From the NCBI GenBank assembly GCA_900175165.2, contig FWWN02000524.1:62001-126000 (forward strand): 64,000 bases of DNA. The letters are read 5' to 3'. Of the stretch, positions 35,488-45,558 are shown one piece after another. Within the stretch, counting starts at the first letter, position 1; every line of letters starts with the position of its first letter. The notes under the pieces are model-generated. The model was given only the letters and a program-made list of their open reading frames with translations, made no database searches and was not told the origin of the DNA. Source of the stretch: Rhizomucor pusillus (Eukaryota > Mucoromycota > Mucoromycetes > Mucorales > Lichtheimiaceae). The position numbers were made by a program, and so were the translations under genes.

Positions 35488-36102
35488 TCAGGAGGCAAGA
35501 GAAGCGCTGCTGGATGTTCGTTGGAACAGTGAGAGTTGCTCTGACAGGCGTTGAATGATCATATCCTGCTCCTCAATCTGTGCTACGCGATCTTGGTACA
35601 TATCTTGCAGCTTTTCATGTTTTCTCTCGAGTTCGGCGTACTGCTGCTCCAACTCATCCATCGCATGCTTCTGTTTCAAGTGAGCCTTGGCTAGATCAGT
35701 GCTCTTTTCAAGCCTCGACTTTAACTCTGCATTCGAGGTTTCCAGTTCAGCCAGTTTGCTGGATAGCTGGGCGTTTTCCTGCTCCAATTTTCGCGTATTC
35801 GATGAAGACCAAAACGTCCTCGACCGCTTCCTTGTCGATAGCTTCCGTTCAATCTCTAGCAGCCTCTTTTGATTGTGCATGGCTTGTGCCATGATCCGTT
35901 TCCAAACATCATCGCTGTTCAGATCTTCAAGGTAGCTAGTGTCATCGCTGTTGTGTACTGGATCGTCGCGTTGTCTGTTAGCTACCGTCTTAGATGCTCG
36001 ATTGCCGACAATAAAGAACCAGATTCCGATTATGGTTGTGTAGAGAACGTAGAGCACATTGCGGGAAGGTGTAGCTACTGTTTGTGCCTCATGGCGTGAC
36101 AT
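35488..36102 (-). CDS. Single-span membrane protein with long coiled coil (unrecognised)
   Basis: An uninterrupted frame of 204 residues. A membrane span near the N-terminus (VLYVLYTTIIGIWFFIVG) is followed by an acidic linker with DLNSDDVWKRIMAQAM. About 110 residues of heptad coiled coil follow, rich in Leu, Glu, Lys and Gln. I do not recognise the family; tail-anchored or SNARE/golgin-like tethers can look like this. The frame stays open upstream to an ATG at 36237, which would add 45 hydrophobic residues. The shorter start is preferred because the upstream part looks like untranslated sequence. Confidence 0.65.
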   Translation of the reverse strand: MSRHEAQTVATPSRNVLYVLYTTIIGIWFFIVGNRASKTVANRQRDDPVHNSDDTSYLEDLNSDDVWKRIMAQAMHNQKRLLEIERKLSTRKRSRTFWSSSNTRKLEQENAQLSSKLAELETSNAELKSRLEKSTDLAKAHLKQKHAMDELEQQYAELERKHEKLQDMYQDRVAQIEEQDMIIQRLSEQLSLFQRTSSSASLAS

Positions 36103-36306
36103 AGTACATTGAAGGCTGAAGGATGGGTCGAAAGGGAACGCAAAAACAAAAAGGTACAGAAAAGACAGGAATGGACCGGTTACACAATTGATGCATAGCA
36201 ACGCATTTCTCAGAAATGAAACCACATACATACACATATTATGACAAGGACAAGCAAATCTTTTTATGTAAAGACCAACATACAGGCAGATTAAAGGGTG
36301 AGTGAT

Positions 36307-37394
36307 TTAGACAGACTCCAAGACTGGGGGTTCGACAAAGTCCTTGGCAACCTTAGAGCCAACGTCAGACTCGCCAGCAGCGGCAGCACCGCCGTGGAGA
36401 GCCAACAAGGCAGAGACGTCAAACTTGGGTGCCTTCAAGATCTTAACCTTGCGGATGTAAGTGTTCTGCAAGGGGTAGATGCTCTGGCAGGCCTTCTCAA
36501 TGCGGACGGCAACAGCATCCTGAGCAGAGGCAGAGGCAGAAGAGCTGAGCTTAGTAACGAGCTCCTTCAAGTCGCAAGAAACGGACTCTTCGGTCATGAT
36601 ATCGTGCATCTTCTTGCGGATCTGACGAATCTGAGAAGACTGAGCGTAGGTGGTCTTTTTGATCTGGTTGCGACGGCGGGCGGTGAAGGCGATGCAGAAA
36701 AGACGAACAAGGTAGCCGTCGGTGGTCTTGACATCAACGAAAGCCTCAATCAATGACTGCCACTTCTTGACCATCGAGCGAAGTTTGTCAGAAGTCATAT
36801 CCATGCCGTAAAAGTTGGTCAAGCAGTTCTTGCCCTGGATTTCGTCGACCTTCAATTGGATCTTGCGGAAGGCGCGGGCTTCGTCCTTGGACAAGTCACC
36901 AAGGGAAACTTCGACAACACGACCGTTCAAAGAATCGTTGGCGTTGCCTGTTGACCGAATTGTTTGTTAACCTTTAAATTCTCTCTCTCTCTCTCTCTCT
37001 CTACAAGCAGCCACACTTACGAAGACCCTGGGTGCGGTTGACAAGAGTCTTGCCAACCTGACGGACCTCAAACATGGAGGGTGCTTTGATGTCGTACCAG
37101 TCTTTGCGGGTGAAGGGGTCAACGCTAACATGGTTCAATTTGCATCAGCCTACACGGAACAATTGTATATTGCTGTCAAAAGGGACCACTTACACCTTCT
37201 TCTTCAAACCCTTCTTTCCTTTGCTAAGACGCCTATAATGGGAAATTTGCATGTTAATGCTGACATTCGATCGTCATGTGCCGGTTTGCGAAACATTACT
37301 TGTTCTTGCCGACGGCTACAAAATTCCAGCATGGTGTCAGTAAACGATGTATATCAAGGATAAATGGATGGATGCGTAGCGGCTACATACCCAT
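36307..37394 (-). CDS. rps1: 40S ribosomal protein S1 (eS1, S3a family)
   Basis: Exons 37394..37391, 37315..37300, 37232..37194, 37124..37021 and 36947..36307 encode 267 residues (human S3A is 264). Diagnostic stretches: [54 protein letters not shown] and [15 protein letters not shown]. The first coding exon is just ATGG and the second 16 nt; together with exon 3 they rebuild the expected basic start ([19 protein letters not shown]). The last intron contains an (AG)11 run on the coding strand. The protein lies on the 40S platform near the mRNA exit. Confidence 0.96.
36981..37002. repeat. (CT)11 dinucleotide microsatellite in the last eS1 intron
   Basis: Eleven uninterrupted CT units inside the 73-nt intron between exons 4 and 5. 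On the coding strand it is a purine run, so it does not supply the acceptor pyrimidine tract. Confidence 0.95.
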
Positions 37395-37649
37395 ATTGGA
37401 TGAAAAGGAAGGTTTATAGGCAGCCGGCTTTCGTGGCCACCAAGTGCTCCCCCTCCACGCACGAAACGGGATTCGAGGTCCGGTGTGCTAGAGCTTCAAA
37501 TTACGATCATTTTGACAACCAGAAATCTTCCAAATATTGTTTATGCTTTAAGACTCTGCAGCATAAACTAGATATACACAGAACTGTTATTCCTTATCGA
37601 GAGTAATAATTATGGAAAGGGATCAAATTCTACATCGTGACATAATTCT

Positions 37650-38300
37650 TTATTGTTGATGTTGCTGCTGTGTTAATTCCTTCAGAAACTCGTTTGCGCC
37701 TTCGACAATGATTTGGTGTTCTACAGAGTGGATACGCTCTTCGAGATCATTCAAGGTATCGGTGTCCTGGATTGGCACTTGTCGCTGGAGAATAACCTGT
37801 CCTCGATCCACGTCTGCAATAACTTTATGCACCATGACACCGGTGTGCTGTATTTCGCCCTTTTTGAATGCATCGTAAGCTCGCTCGATAGCATGCGCGC
37901 CGTCAAACTGTCCTGGTAATGCCGGGTGAAGGTTCATGATGTTTTCTTTTGGAAAGTGCGAGAGGAACTCGGGTGACAGGATATGCATAAACCCGGCGAG
38001 CACGACGAGGTCGGGGCGGAACTCTTCTTGAATTGCGCGTGCAAGGTCCACGTCGAAGTCGACGCGCGACCGGCCAGAGTCTTTGTATTGTTTCAGTGAG
38101 AATGTGCGTGTTGGGATTCCAGCTTTTGCAGCGCGTTCGAGGCCGTAGGCGGCCTTTCGGTTTGATATGACGCCTACAATTTTGGCTCGCAGTGTACCGG
38201 ACTGCGTTGCATCAATGAGCGCTTGGAGGTTGGAGCCCGAGCCCGAGATTAGGACGACAATGGTGGGTAGTTGTTGTTGTTGTTGCTCGGTCGTTGCCAT
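37650..38300 (-). CDS. ade8: Phosphoribosylglycinamide formyltransferase (GAR transformylase, PurN type)
   Basis: A single exon of 216 residues. It has the substrate loop SGSGSNLQALI, SNRKAAYGLERA, the catalytic block NLHPALPGQFDGAHA (Asn and His), TGVMVHKV and DVDRGQVI with the catalytic Asp. It transfers a formyl group from 10-formyl-THF to GAR in step 3 of purine synthesis. In fungi this enzyme stands alone (Ade8), in contrast to the animal fusion. Short poly-Gln runs flank both ends. Its start codon lies 114 bp after the stop of the upstream same-strand RhoGEF gene. Confidence 0.96.
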   Translation of the reverse strand: MATTEQQQQQLPTIVVLISGSGSNLQALIDATQSGTLRAKIVGVISNRKAAYGLERAAKAGIPTRTFSLKQYKDSGRSRVDFDVDLARAIQEEFRPDLVVLAGFMHILSPEFLSHFPKENIMNLHPALPGQFDGAHAIERAYDAFKKGEIQHTGVMVHKVIADVDRGQVILQRQVPIQDTDTLNDLEERIHSVEHQIIVEGANEFLKELTQQQHQQ

Positions 38301-38414
38301 ATCTGTCTGTGTATGTATCGATTGGACAAGGTTATTATCGGCTCAGAAAAGGCTGACTAGTGGAGATAGATCTCCCAAAAATGTGAGATGATGGCAGCTT
38401 AAAATCGTGGCTTT

Positions 38415-41363
38415 TTATTCCTTTTTGGACAAAATGCCCTTTTTCAACGGTGACGAGGTACAGCCACTAGGAGAAACCAGCGCTGCATCGTCGATACTTG
38501 ACTTCCTTTCCGTCAGCCGCTCCTGCTGTGCTTTGATCTTTTCTACCCATAATTCCCGCGTTGCTGAAGAGGTCGTGTACAAAGTAACTGGCCTGCTTCC
38601 GCCGGGTCCCTGGTGATGGAAAGTAAGACCGTATGACACTCCTTTGTTGGAGGCTCCAGTCTGCAGTCTACTGCGACTCTCGACGATGGACAGCGAAAGC
38701 ATGTCGAGGGGTATAGGCTTTCGAGTAATCTTGTAATAATCGTCGTTCCGTTGCCGCTTAATTTTGGCGAAGATAAGATAATGATCAAATAGTAGCAAGT
38801 GTACATTTGAGGAATCCGAAGAACTGTTTCCTTTCAGTCTCCAATTCCCTTGTATTAGCAGCTGTCGCTCGGGGCTGGATAGCATTAAATCCTACGTGGA
38901 ATTATTCGTTAATGGAAAATTACCCTATAGTATGGCCTTCCAGCACTTACTACGACGTGGCTAGCTGTTTTAAATATTAGCCGCTCTTCAAGCACTTGCA
39001 AAGTAAATGCCTTTTCAACGATTCCTGCTTCGTCGTTGACTTGCTGCAATATCTCGGTTATTGCATTCATTGCCTGAGGAATAGCTTCCAGATCCGGGTT
39101 TCCTTTTGAGGTGAACCTTAAGACTTCATGCAGCAATAGATTATATCTTGCCAGACGAGTTGTCGGTCTGGTAAGGTATCCGTTCAACTCTAGTCTTCGA
39201 GACTCGGGTCGCCGCTCCGTTTCCTATATTAACCATCAATAGATGAGATGTCTAATTAAGCATAATTTATATTTTGCTTGTTTCCAATTTACCCTGACGA
39301 AATTGGCGAATTTCTGATTTCGTCTCTTCTCGAGCTCAAAGTAATGTTTTCCAATTATTTGATGAGATCCATAAGCTATGTAGGGAGTAAATTGGTATAC
39401 AAAGGCAAGAAGGATGTCTCCGATCGTATCCACCACCTCTTGCTGTTCTCTGCGCTCGGCAAGAGCGGATGCCAGCGATGAACTGATCACCTCAATTTCC
39501 GTCAAGTTCCAAAAGATTTGTTTTACAAACTCATCTCTTCGCTCAGGCGGTTGGATTATATCTCTGGTCAGCAGAGGCTCTATCCAGTACTATCAACCGA
39601 TCAGCTATTGCGATCTTGCTATGTAGACATCCTTGTCAGATTGACTTACATTATGTACATAGCGAAGATCACGTGCATAGTCTTGCTCGGTGTTAATTAG
39701 TTCGTAGATCCGTTCTTGACGTTTCTGTTCTTCGATTGGAGTAGACGCAATAATTCCGCTCGGTACAGATTGCATCCATAATGTTCGCCGGTTCGACTTT
39801 GGCGTATGAAAATTACGATAGTGTTAAGGCAGGTATGCAACTACCGTAAATTGATCAATGACTTACCTTTTCAGGATGCCACGATGATCTGATTTGTGAT
39901 GTCACGCGAGTCTACGTCGATTTTGTTGCATAAATGTGAGTAAAGTAACGCCTTTCACTTTGCTCACAAGAAGAGGTAGCCTAAAAAATTCAAGTTTACC
40001 TTCTTGTTGCGAGTGTTAGGACAAGTTTTGGAGTAGCATGGCTGGTCAACTCTGCATATAGGAGAGTAGCAGGGAGTGAGTGGTGTAAAGACGCCTGTGG
40101 CGAGAGAGGTCATATTGTCTTTTACATTGTTGCAAGATCATTCGTCAGACTCACTTGTATTCAATTCTATGCTGTGTCAATTTACCTTTACTCCATGTTC
40201 TTGATGTATTAATTGCATTTTTAGTGAAACGATAAAGTTCGCTGGGTGCGTCGCACAGTCTGTGAGTCCTTTGTATCTCATGAAATAGCCCCTGGTGCTC
40301 CAAAGCGCGGCCGATTGTCAGGGCCCTGTTGCGGTCGGTGCTCTCATCCCCTTGAATGATATTCACTATGCATTCCTACATACAACATAAATACAAATTT
40401 GCTGCGTAGTTAAACCATTGACATTTTTTGGATACTTGCCACAGCCTCTTTGCCTGTAAAGAGGTAATGGTACTCAACTCCATCTTGCCTTACAGCTTCA
40501 GGCAAGATTTGCAGATACATCTCACGTGCAATGTAAGATAACAACGCGGTATCATTCGGAGGATAATCTTTTTCGTCACTGCAAGAATAATCTTGATCAT
40601 GTGCTTCTTCTTCGACGTAGTGAGAGAAGAACGCATTTTGCTGCTCTTCAGTCTCGTAAGCCATAGGTGAAAGTCCATCGGTAGCAGGCTGCGTCTGGAC
40701 ACCTAACAGAGTGTTGGATTCACTCGTACTACCTTCCGTAAGCCCCAATAAATTCATATCCTCATCAATATCGTAGGTCACATCGTCAAAATCGTCAGTG
40801 TATGGCCCATCCTCTTCATCTTCATCATCATCTTCTTCTTCGTCTTCCTCCTCATACAATGAAACTTGCTCCTCGCAAAAAGCTGTTTCGATGGATAGGT
40901 CTTTGTTGCCTTTCTGCTTAGTCTGGACCTGAAACTTGCCGGGAGACTGCCCGGCTACGCTGCCGAAACCAGTAGGTGGGGGCGTGGTAGGCGTTGAGCA
41001 GCTTGCTTCAGATCGAGTTGAACCTTCGCTCCCGTTGCTAGGATGTCGTGTGGCTAGCTGCCCTGGACTCTGACTGCGGCTGCGATCGTAAAGCGACGTT
41101 GCAAAAGTGGCAACGGTCGCTGCCGCGGCTAAGCTTTGACTGCGTACAGGAAGTTGCTGCTTTTCGTAGCTCTTCTTTATATTGTCTGGAATTATAGTAG
41201 GAGACGCCACGCTGTAAGCCGGTGATTGCGGAATGTGGCTGGCGCTGCCGGCATTGGTATTTATCTGTTGGCCAGGTTTACGGATAGCGTATGCACCTTG
41301 GTGCCTGTACGGATTGTCGCAATAATCATGATCTCCGATAACAACTGTAGGAGGTGAGGACAT
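38415..41363 (-). CDS. Rom2-like RhoGEF: DEP, DH and PH domains, no CNH domain
   Basis: Eight exons (41363..40440, 40375..40186, 40094..40000, 39911..39867, 39796..39650, 39589..39293, 39223..38951, 38891..38415) encode 815 residues. A disordered acidic N-terminus leads to a DEP domain (LLSYIAREMYLQILPEA ... LFTGKEAVECIVNII). The linker GVFTPLTPCYSPICRV is typical of Rom/Rgf GEFs. The DH domain runs from KRQERIYELINTEQDYARDL to LTRPTTRLARYNLLL, then a PH domain. Rom2-type proteins activate Rho1 in cell-wall integrity signalling and normally end in a CNH domain of about 300 residues. Here the frame stops 77 residues or so after the PH core, and the next gene starts 114 bp on. Intron 1 has a GC donor (40439). 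Confidence 0.9.
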
Positions 41364-41505
41364 TGCTGTACATGTAGATTGTAAGGTATATTAAGACGAT
41401 AGAAGGGAAAAAAGTAGAGAAAAGAGAGAGAGAGAGAAGGAGCTGTAGATAGATTGATAATCACGCCAAGTAAATCATTAGCACTATTGCGTTAGGATAT
41501 AACCT

Positions 41506-41824
41506 TTATTTTTTTCTCAAACACAGAATCTCAGTGTTGAACCATTCCATTCCGCTTAGGCTCAAAATGTCTGACGTCCAGACTTCCGATTGCCTCAAGC
41601 GGTTTGGAGCGACCTGACGTGCTACAAGAACTCCCCCGAAAGCAATCCCACCCGTAGCTCCAAAAGAGCAGCGCAGAGATCGCATTGCATGCAATATATA
41701 GCAAATTGCTGTGTTTGGATGCGGATTGACTGCTCCTTCCTGAACACATACCATCCAATGCTTGCCCAAAGAGAGATATATTCATTGTCCAGCTCATATT
41801 ATGAATGTCGAGAAGTGACATCAT
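41506..41824 (-). CDS. Possible small two-exon gene, unrecognised
   Basis: Joining 41824..41752 to 41708..41506 gives 91 residues with a glycine-rich hydrophobic patch (FGATGGIAFGGVLVARQ). The intron would be only 43 nt, shorter than others here, and the start is a double ATG. No family is recognised. The overlapping frames on both strands make this uncertain; it may be noncoding. Confidence 0.25.
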
Positions 41825-42098
41825 TTGCTTGTAGTTTAGGTCCGCTAAATGATGTATCGAAGCTGTGTGGCTCGTTACTCGATGAATGTTGCACATGTTC
41901 ATTTAACTTTGCCAAAGAGGATGCTCACCAGCCACTCTGTTACAATTGACTCTGCTTTGTCACACTTTTGTTTTCCTATCCTTCCCTGCATTTATTAGAA
42001 GCATGCTGCTCCGGCGCCTTTAAAGCTTGCAGGAGTTCCGAGTCTATTATATTAAACTCGTGTTGAAAACGTCAGCTGCATTCGCAAAGTATTTATAG

Positions 42099-42425
42099 AT
42101 GAAAACTTTGGACAAAAAAGCAGCTGTGCAATCGATTGTGACGCCTACAACGGCCACTTCTTCATCAAAAACCAGCTCCAGCTCTCACGATTCGTGGTTG
42201 ACTCACGTAATGTATCCAATATACTTCTTTTTAATTGACAGAGTTCCCATCTTAGTAATTCTTCCATTTGAAACTGTTTATTCTACAAAAATACGATTAC
42301 TTATACGACCCGATTCATATATCTATCAGGAGCTCCAAATCCTTATAGCAATTTCTCTTCAGAGCTTCGCTGCCTTGCTTGCTATGAATATAATGAACAT
42401 TAATCCTTTTCGAAGAAGGACTTGA
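42099..42425 (+). CDS. Possible small membrane protein, unrecognised
   Basis: A continuous frame of 108 residues: Thr/Ser-rich start, then two hydrophobic stretches (VMYPIYFFLIDRVPILVIL and LQILIAISLQSFAALLAM). An alternative 46-nt intron-like segment (gtaatg ... ttgacag) lies inside it. No family or neighbouring support was found; it may be chance. Confidence 0.3.
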   Translation: MKTLDKKAAVQSIVTPTTATSSSKTSSSSHDSWLTHVMYPIYFFLIDRVPILVILPFETVYSTKIRLLIRPDSYIYQELQILIAISLQSFAALLAMNIMNINPFRRRT

Positions 42426-42696
42426 TGATGACTTCAACCAGAAAACTCATAGCAACAGCTTACTTATATTTGACATGTCTGTTATTTATCAAAGATGCAT
42501 TGGCAAGATATTACCGCTCTATGGGAGATATTTTTGGTATGCCTATCAAAGGAAGCAAATCTATACATTGCTATTATTCTTCCACTATTTTTGGGTATCG
42601 TTAGTCTTCATTGATTTTTGATTGTTAGAGACAACGGGCGCTAGAAATTGAAATTCGCTCCGCAAGTCCCAGCAAGCTTTCTTTCCAGGTTTCGTC

Positions 42697-45445
42697 ATGG
42701 CAGACCAGGATTCAAGGACAGAAGACGAAAAGATCCAAGCCATGTTTGAACAGGGCTCTGACCAATGGTCAGGACAACAAAATCACAGTGCAGAGTAGGT
42801 TCACAAGTACTCTAACGCGTCGATTGTGAATATTCTTAACTGTTCTCTCTGCAAAGCAGGAGCCAGTCTGCACATGTGACACCGCAACAGCAAACACGAT
42901 CTCCACAAGCTTTTGGCACACCTGCAATGACTATGCCACCGGGATTCAACCCAATGTTGAGCATGGCAATGATGAATCCGCAGTTCCAGTTCCAACAAAT
43001 GCTTATGCAGCAGCAAATGCAACGACAGCAGATGCAGAATCGAACGAATCCGGTCCAATCCAATATTCCTCCAGAAACGCAGAAGCCCCCCGTTGGATAT
43101 GTTTGCTTCAAGTGTGGCCAGCCAGGTAACGTTCGAACCTAGGGAGACATTTGTGCACAGAAACGCTGATACAAGTCGTTTGCAAAGGTCACTGGATATA
43201 CTATTGCCCTAACGTACCGAAAGGACAGTTCGTCCAAAGACCAGGCATGAATGGAGGGTATGAAGCAACATGAATAACATAAGCTTATTATGGTGATACT
43301 TACATGTAAACCACAGTCCGCACCAACAGGCGAGCGCGCAAGAGCGTCACAAACCAAGCGAATTGACGTGCCGTATCTGTGGAAACCTGATGGAAGACGC
43401 CGCTCTTGTTCCTTGTTGTGGAAAATCCTTTTGCAAAGAGTGTACGTATACCTTTTCAAGGAATCTCTGTAGTTTTTTGTTTTTCCTTGAGAGAGCACGG
43501 TTGTTTTTTGCGCTTGCTAGTATACCTGTTTGTATTATATGTACTATCATCCAGCATCAATCTCACGGAGGTCAAGAGATGTCTTACCCGAAGCATGCTA
43601 TGTGGCTTGCGAAACCGCATTTACCGTTTGATGGTATATCAGACATCAACCAACTATGGGTTATTGTTGCCAAGTTCGCAGTAACAAAAGAACAAGATAA
43701 AAAAAAGGGAGGGAAAAGAGGAAAGAAAGAGAAAGAAGAAAAGGAAATATTTGGAGACTACGCTGACTTTTGGATAGTTAGCAGCTGCAATAACGGCTGC
43801 AGCGGCGAAAATGCGAGTGACTAACGTCTGGCACCAAAGAATCCCTGTCTAGGATAACTAGCATCTCTAAGCGCGTATTCGGCCTGATCTCTCATTCGAT
43901 TCTTTTGCTTTGCTACCAATTTTGATAGAAAAAGTGCCTAATGCATTTTCTGAATAGGCATCACGACGAGGCTCGATGAAAACAGTAAATGCCCATCATG
44001 CGAAAAAGAAGGAATCAATGCCAAACAGATCATACCCAACCGTACATTGCGAAATACGATTCAGGCATTCAAAGATCGAAAAGAGAAACAGCAGCCGGAA
44101 ACCTCTGGTCCGGCCGTTGCGAACGATAATGCTGAAAATAATGGTCAACAATCGCAGAGAAGCGAGCAGCAGCAGCAGCATCAGCAATACCAAGAGCAAC
44201 CACAACAACGAACATCCCAGGAAACTTCTGAAGAACCATCCTCCAACGAAGCCAAGCAACCGCAACAACCCGTTGTATCCAAAGGCGGATTGCCTATCCA
44301 GGTTTTTGAATCCGAAGAACGAACTCCAAGAACAAAAGGAAAAGGCACGGACGGCACCATGATGCCTGATATGATGGGAGCGCCACCTTTCCCAGTCAAT
44401 CCAATGATGATGGGAGGCCCCGTGCCTGGAAACATGGGCTTCATGATGGGCATGCCGCCAGGCATGAATCCAATGATGCGTATGGGAATGGGCGTTCCCG
44501 ATCAATGGGTTGCCGCCGAAGGTATGTATAGATTCGTGGATGTTCATTCTGGCAGAAAAATCTCACAAAGCTCCTGTTCTTGTAGGTATGGGAGGCCCTG
44601 ATGGTAGCATGGGCGCACCTGGCAGACCCCCATTCATGAACCCGTTCGCTATGCCCGAAGATATGTGGGGAGGTGGTTTGCCTGGTCCATTTCCTGGCAT
44701 GCCTCCATCAGATATGATGTCTTTCCCTGGAGGACCTGTCAATGCATTCAGTGCAAGAGGAGGCTTTTCAGGCCGTGGTCGCGGAGGCGCCAGCCGTGGC
44801 GGCAGGATATACTCTAATCAAGGTAACAGGCAACCACGTGACGAACAGGCAGAGTCAGAAAGCAGCAAAGATAAGCAACCAGAGGAAAAAGAACGAGAGG
44901 ATCAGAAAGGCGTTGAAATGGCTGGACCAGACGAAGACATCCCCACAGGGCCTCGAGCAGATCGTGAGAAATATGGAAAATCAGCATCATCGTCAAGTCG
45001 ATATAGCCGCCATCATAGACGGTCTTCTTCTCGATCACGCTCCAGATCTAGATCTAGATCTAGATCCAGATCCCCACGTCGTGACCGAGACCGTGATAGC
45101 CGTAAAGAAAGATATTCTCCCAGTCCTTCGCGCTCGAGGTCGCGAGAAAGACGATCCAGCAGGAATCGACGACGTTCTTACAGCCGATCACCCTCCCGCT
45201 CACGATCCAGATCGACACGTCGCCACGAGGAACGACATACTTCAAGCTCATCCAGACATCGAAGTTCTCGCCATCATTCATCTCGCTACGATAGCCGTGA
45301 ACGCGACCACGAACGCGACCGCGACAGAGATCGAAGGGATAGGGATAGAGACAGGGACAGGGACCGCGATAGATACCGCGAACGAGATAGGGATAGCAGA
45401 CGAGATAGTAGTAGGGACAGAAGTAGTAGGCGCGAAAAGCGATAA
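42697..45445 (+). CDS. mpe1: Mpe1/RBBP6-like pre-mRNA 3'-end processing factor lacking the DWNN domain
   Basis: Exons 42697..42794, 42860..43125, 43188..43257, 43317..43441, 43958..44521 and 44586..45445 encode 660 residues. The start (DEKIQAMFEQGSDQW) matches the segment that follows the DWNN domain in Mpe1. A CCHC zinc knuckle (CFKCGQPGHWIYYCP) and a RING/U-box-like domain (CRICGNLMEDAALVPCCGKSFCKECI ... KCPSC, read across a splice) follow. Met/Pro/Gly-rich and RGG-like (SGRGRGGASRGGR) regions lead to an Arg/Ser then Arg/Asp-rich tail. Mpe1 works in the cleavage and polyadenylation factor. Intron 4 is 516 nt, far longer than any other here. The usual N-terminal ubiquitin-like DWNN domain is absent. 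Confidence 0.9.
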
Positions 45446-45558
45446 GCATCGTTCCAATTACCAACCAATAAACATGACTTTATTGTTGTCCCATATTGTT
45501 TGAAATTCTCTGATCGCTCAATGGTGACACAATACGTGTTGTTCCTCGATTTACCAGT

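Larger units (their letters stand above)
41364..42696. other. 1.3 kb between RhoGEF and Mpe1 genes, no firm gene
   Basis: Upstream flank of two divergent genes plus two doubtful small frames listed separately. A poly-purine run lies at 41418-41439. No DWNN-domain exon for the downstream Mpe1 gene could be found here on reading all three plus-strand frames of the last 600 bp. Confidence 0.45.

Noticed and set aside
35225..35560. Overlapping plus- and minus-strand frames between PSP1 and coiled-coil genes
   Set aside because: No homologue, start context or splice support; consistent with 3' flanks of convergent genes.
45043..45072. Short tandem AGATCT-like repeats that could suggest a CRISPR or satellite
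   Set aside because: They encode Arg-Ser dipeptides inside Mpe1, and no spacers are present.
44742..45503. 253-codon plus-strand frame overlapping the Mpe1 C-terminus
   Set aside because: Shifted reading of the Arg/Ser and Arg/Asp repeats; the RS/RD frame continues smoothly from the RGG region.
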